From a virus: a stretch of 21,111 nucleotides of DNA. Position numbers and translations under genes: made by a program. Numbering within the stretch: position 1 is the first letter of the stretch; every line of letters begins with the position of its first letter. Of this stretch, positions 20,401 to 21,111 are shown in pieces. The notes beneath the pieces are model-generated. The model saw only the letters and a program-made list of their open reading frames with translations. It did no database searches and had not been told where the DNA came from. Where the stretch lies: IMG/VR virus record IMGVR_UViG_3300044527_000208, positions 1 to 21,111 of that record. One strand, 5' to 3'.

Positions 20401-21111
20401 GACCGCCAATAAGTGCGCCAAAGGCTGCCTGGCGCAAGGCCGACATATGATCTTGGCCTGTAGCCCTTGCAATCACGTACTCTTCAATGCCCTCGCCTGC
20501 TGAGCCTTTGATCATAGTTTTGGCTATGGTGCCGCCAAATGGGATCTTATCGGCAGCAGCCGTCATCACGGCTGTGACGGCTCCAGCAGCCTTCATATCG
20601 TCCACAGCACTCTTAACTGCTTGAGCGCGTGTTAAGCCCTTGGCCAGGCCTTCATCGACCTTCTGAGCGCCTTGTAAGCCAGCAGACTCAACAACATCAA
20701 GCCCTAATCCTGCAAGCATACCGCCATATCTGATGAGGGCTGATGTGCCGCCTGTGGCCAGTGCTAATGCAATGTTGGGCAGTTCCTGCAGGCCTTCTAC
20801 GCCAATCATTTTGGCCACTGCGCCAGGATTATTCAGTATTGAATCCTTAAGAGCGCGGCCAATATCGGCGGCTGAGTTGGCACTTGCAAATCTGTTCTTA
20901 ATTTCAGATTCACTAGCCTTCAATGCTTGCGGATAAAGTTCTTGAGCGATATTTTCAAGCTTGCGGCCATAGTCAGACATCTGAGCCGTATTAAAGCCCA
21001 GTGACTCACCAATCGTGCCGAAAGCTTTGAGCGTGTTACCAGCAGCCTCTGTTGTCATGCCAAACGCTGTTTTGATGGCGTTTACAGGGATGACTGACTG
21101 CACAAGCTTAT
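17489..21111 (-). CDS. Giant virion protein with tandem 18-residue repeats, truncated 5' end
   Basis: Open past the right edge; the visible part is at least 1206 residues (numbering below starts at GTG 21103). 1-245 is a helical, Ala/Gly-rich segment with predicted amphipathic and hydrophobic stretches (LALATGGTSALIRYGGMLAG), typical of large ejection proteins. 302-790 holds about 26 copies of an 18-residue repeat with consensus D-x-S/T-x-A/V-V/I-x-S/N-x-V/T-x-x-A-V/L-x-N/A-G/N-A/V. 808-950 is Thr/Val/Ser-rich, with short strand-turn units (TGVKTEITSDAGSVTSITTD). 955-1000 is a Pro/Ala/Lys linker. 1126-1180 carries a motif also seen in other phage tail/internal proteins (GDGDGQSDDIPAWLADGEFV, FPADVV). 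The tail ends in basic residues. Likely virion component; exact role unknown. Confidence 0.72.
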   Translation of the reverse strand, partial: KLVQSVIPVNAIKTAFGMTTEAAGNTLKAFGTIGESLGFNTAQMSDYGRKLENIAQELYPQALKASESEIKNRFASANSAADIGRALKDSILNNPGAVAKMIGVEGLQELPNIALALATGGTSALIRYGGMLAGLGLDVVESAGLQGAQKVDEGLAKGLTRAQAVKSAVDDMKAAGAVTAVMTAAADKIPFGGTIAKTMIKGSAGEGIEEYVIARATGQDHMSALRQAAFGALIGGPTEATLQGAGNLTNVTINGDTMIGTYADGTKVSISEPAGATDLKIDIIKPTDTSVNVSNALTADLSSGADLTTSINSVVSNNITADLSGTIDSTVKAVINNGVDLSQGVTNLTSAAVANTGDTTAVINNVVSSLASNGTDLNANAGSIVTGAVSGGASVTDAVDTTLKAVTANGGNVADAAASIITSVSASGDTAQVANATTAVINAAITSGSNVTATTSNAVNAALAASGGSTDAVTQVVGGIASQGNNDATAAAVSSAVATTGDTSAAVNAALTNGGDANTVLSTASNAAITAGTDTNTAVTNTLTSALNNNVDTTTAVNSTVKGALDAGADASVVVNSATTAAVTNNVDTSSAITNTVTAALNNNADVSAVVDSVIKTSLDNGIDTASVVTSVITAALNNNADVSQVVSTVINTAANNNADTSAVIDNAVTTAITNGADTSAVINSAVKAAVDAGTDSTSAIDSTLTAVANAGGDVAQAVGSAVDASLAAGADTSQTLIAATSTAITNGGDASTVVSNVVNSAVNNGASLADATASSVATAIVSGADANTVIQTLTNSNSNLAIESGSSGDVTTVLASDGTSNTQVTMDAGSQTVTTTTTDTTTGETKQVTIQGDTTTTVTTNNSGVTTSVTVDESTGVKTEITSDAGSVTSITTDTTGSTTEIKSDVDTGVVTQIVSNPDRDQIVTTTWNADNTVTVTTKSGDGPETTETLTADVAPVKPKLDPIAAVVPVQAAQATKTTAPKAAAPKASFKLPSAAASGLSMPMASSDYDLGVLKSSGDTRIKNPLEALMERVEQMNQIDPMLAAVMSQRLGIQPQQAPTFTYGQETSIDDILGLREPKKPEMEEALYAEGGYVEPLRAKGGAMNLQFMNRGGVLPGGREDFKDGKHVAGDGDGQSDDIPAWLADGEFVFPADVVSALGNGSTKAGTDKLYKMMHEIRARARSTKVKDLPPPAHKSPLDYIKKGK
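18734..20200 (-). repeat. Array of about 26 degenerate 54-bp (18-aa) tandem repeats
   Basis: In the reading frame of the giant protein the Asp (or Ser/Asn) that begins each unit recurs every 18 residues without slip from residue 514 to 784 (16 units). It is also in step from 338 to 410; the units between are disrupted by a few one- to five-residue changes. Hydrophobic positions 5, 6, 9, 10, 13, 14 are spaced as one face of a helix, followed by a turn N/G-x-D. Nucleotide identity between units is moderate, so this is an old, diverged array kept at the protein level. Confidence 0.85.

Noticed and set aside
1-21111. tRNA genes, integrase, att sites, anti-defence or toxin-antitoxin genes
   Set aside because: Looked for conserved motifs on both strands by eye and saw none that I could support; absence is not proof, as small or novel ones would be missed.

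Overview
The window is part of the genome of a tailed double-stranded DNA phage (Caudoviricetes), free or integrated. It carries both terminase subunits, a compact replication and recombination set (DnaT-like protein, RecA-fold helicase, RusA resolvase, Ref-type nuclease, SSB-like protein, RecB-type exonuclease), many short overlapping ORFs, and large virion proteins including a lytic transglycosylase. The protein types (GTA/HK97-like TerL, YdaS/Cro-type HTH, DUF3310, Ref nuclease, the SSB-like protein) resemble phages of Burkholderiales and other Betaproteobacteria. That host guess comes from recalled family resemblance, not a search. No host genes, tRNAs, rRNAs, IS elements, CRISPR arrays or integrase are visible.

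Layout. (1) 1-1462, minus strand: packaging block, a small XRE-type HTH protein, then TerS, then TerL, which runs off the left edge. An intrinsic terminator at 1490-1518 separates this block from the next. (2) 1579-7209, minus strand: leftward early operon. In transcription order it has a YdaS/Cro-like HTH protein, small proteins (one with a signal peptide), a DnaT-like replication protein, a replicative helicase, RusA, DUF3310, several unknowns, a Ref-like nuclease, and a small accessory group with its own candidate promoter at 2463-2491. (3) 7210-7318: divergent control region. (4) 7319-13481, plus strand: rightward early operon with an SSB-like protein, an HTH protein, a PD-(D/E)XK exonuclease, then, after a strong candidate promoter at 9704-9732, a long run of small mostly unknown genes and DNA-binding/zinc-ribbon proteins. 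(5) 13478-21111, minus strand: late virion genes reading leftward: a giant repeat protein cut by the right edge, two structural proteins, and a lytic transglycosylase whose stop shares a CTAG with the last rightward gene.

Both the packaging genes leaving on the left and the virion genes entering on the right read leftward. If the genome is circularly permuted or circularises, they may form one late operon through the unseen part (portal, capsid, tail) that ends at the convergent junction at 13478-13481.

The most unusual signals are: about 26 copies of an 18-residue repeat inside the giant virion protein; a tandem AGCAAAC leader before three genes at or near the heads of transcription units; two promoters in opposite orientation and 7 kb apart that share a 14-bp core; and a chain of overlapping small ORFs in all three plus-strand frames at 12851-13481. 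I did not find a recognisable defence system.
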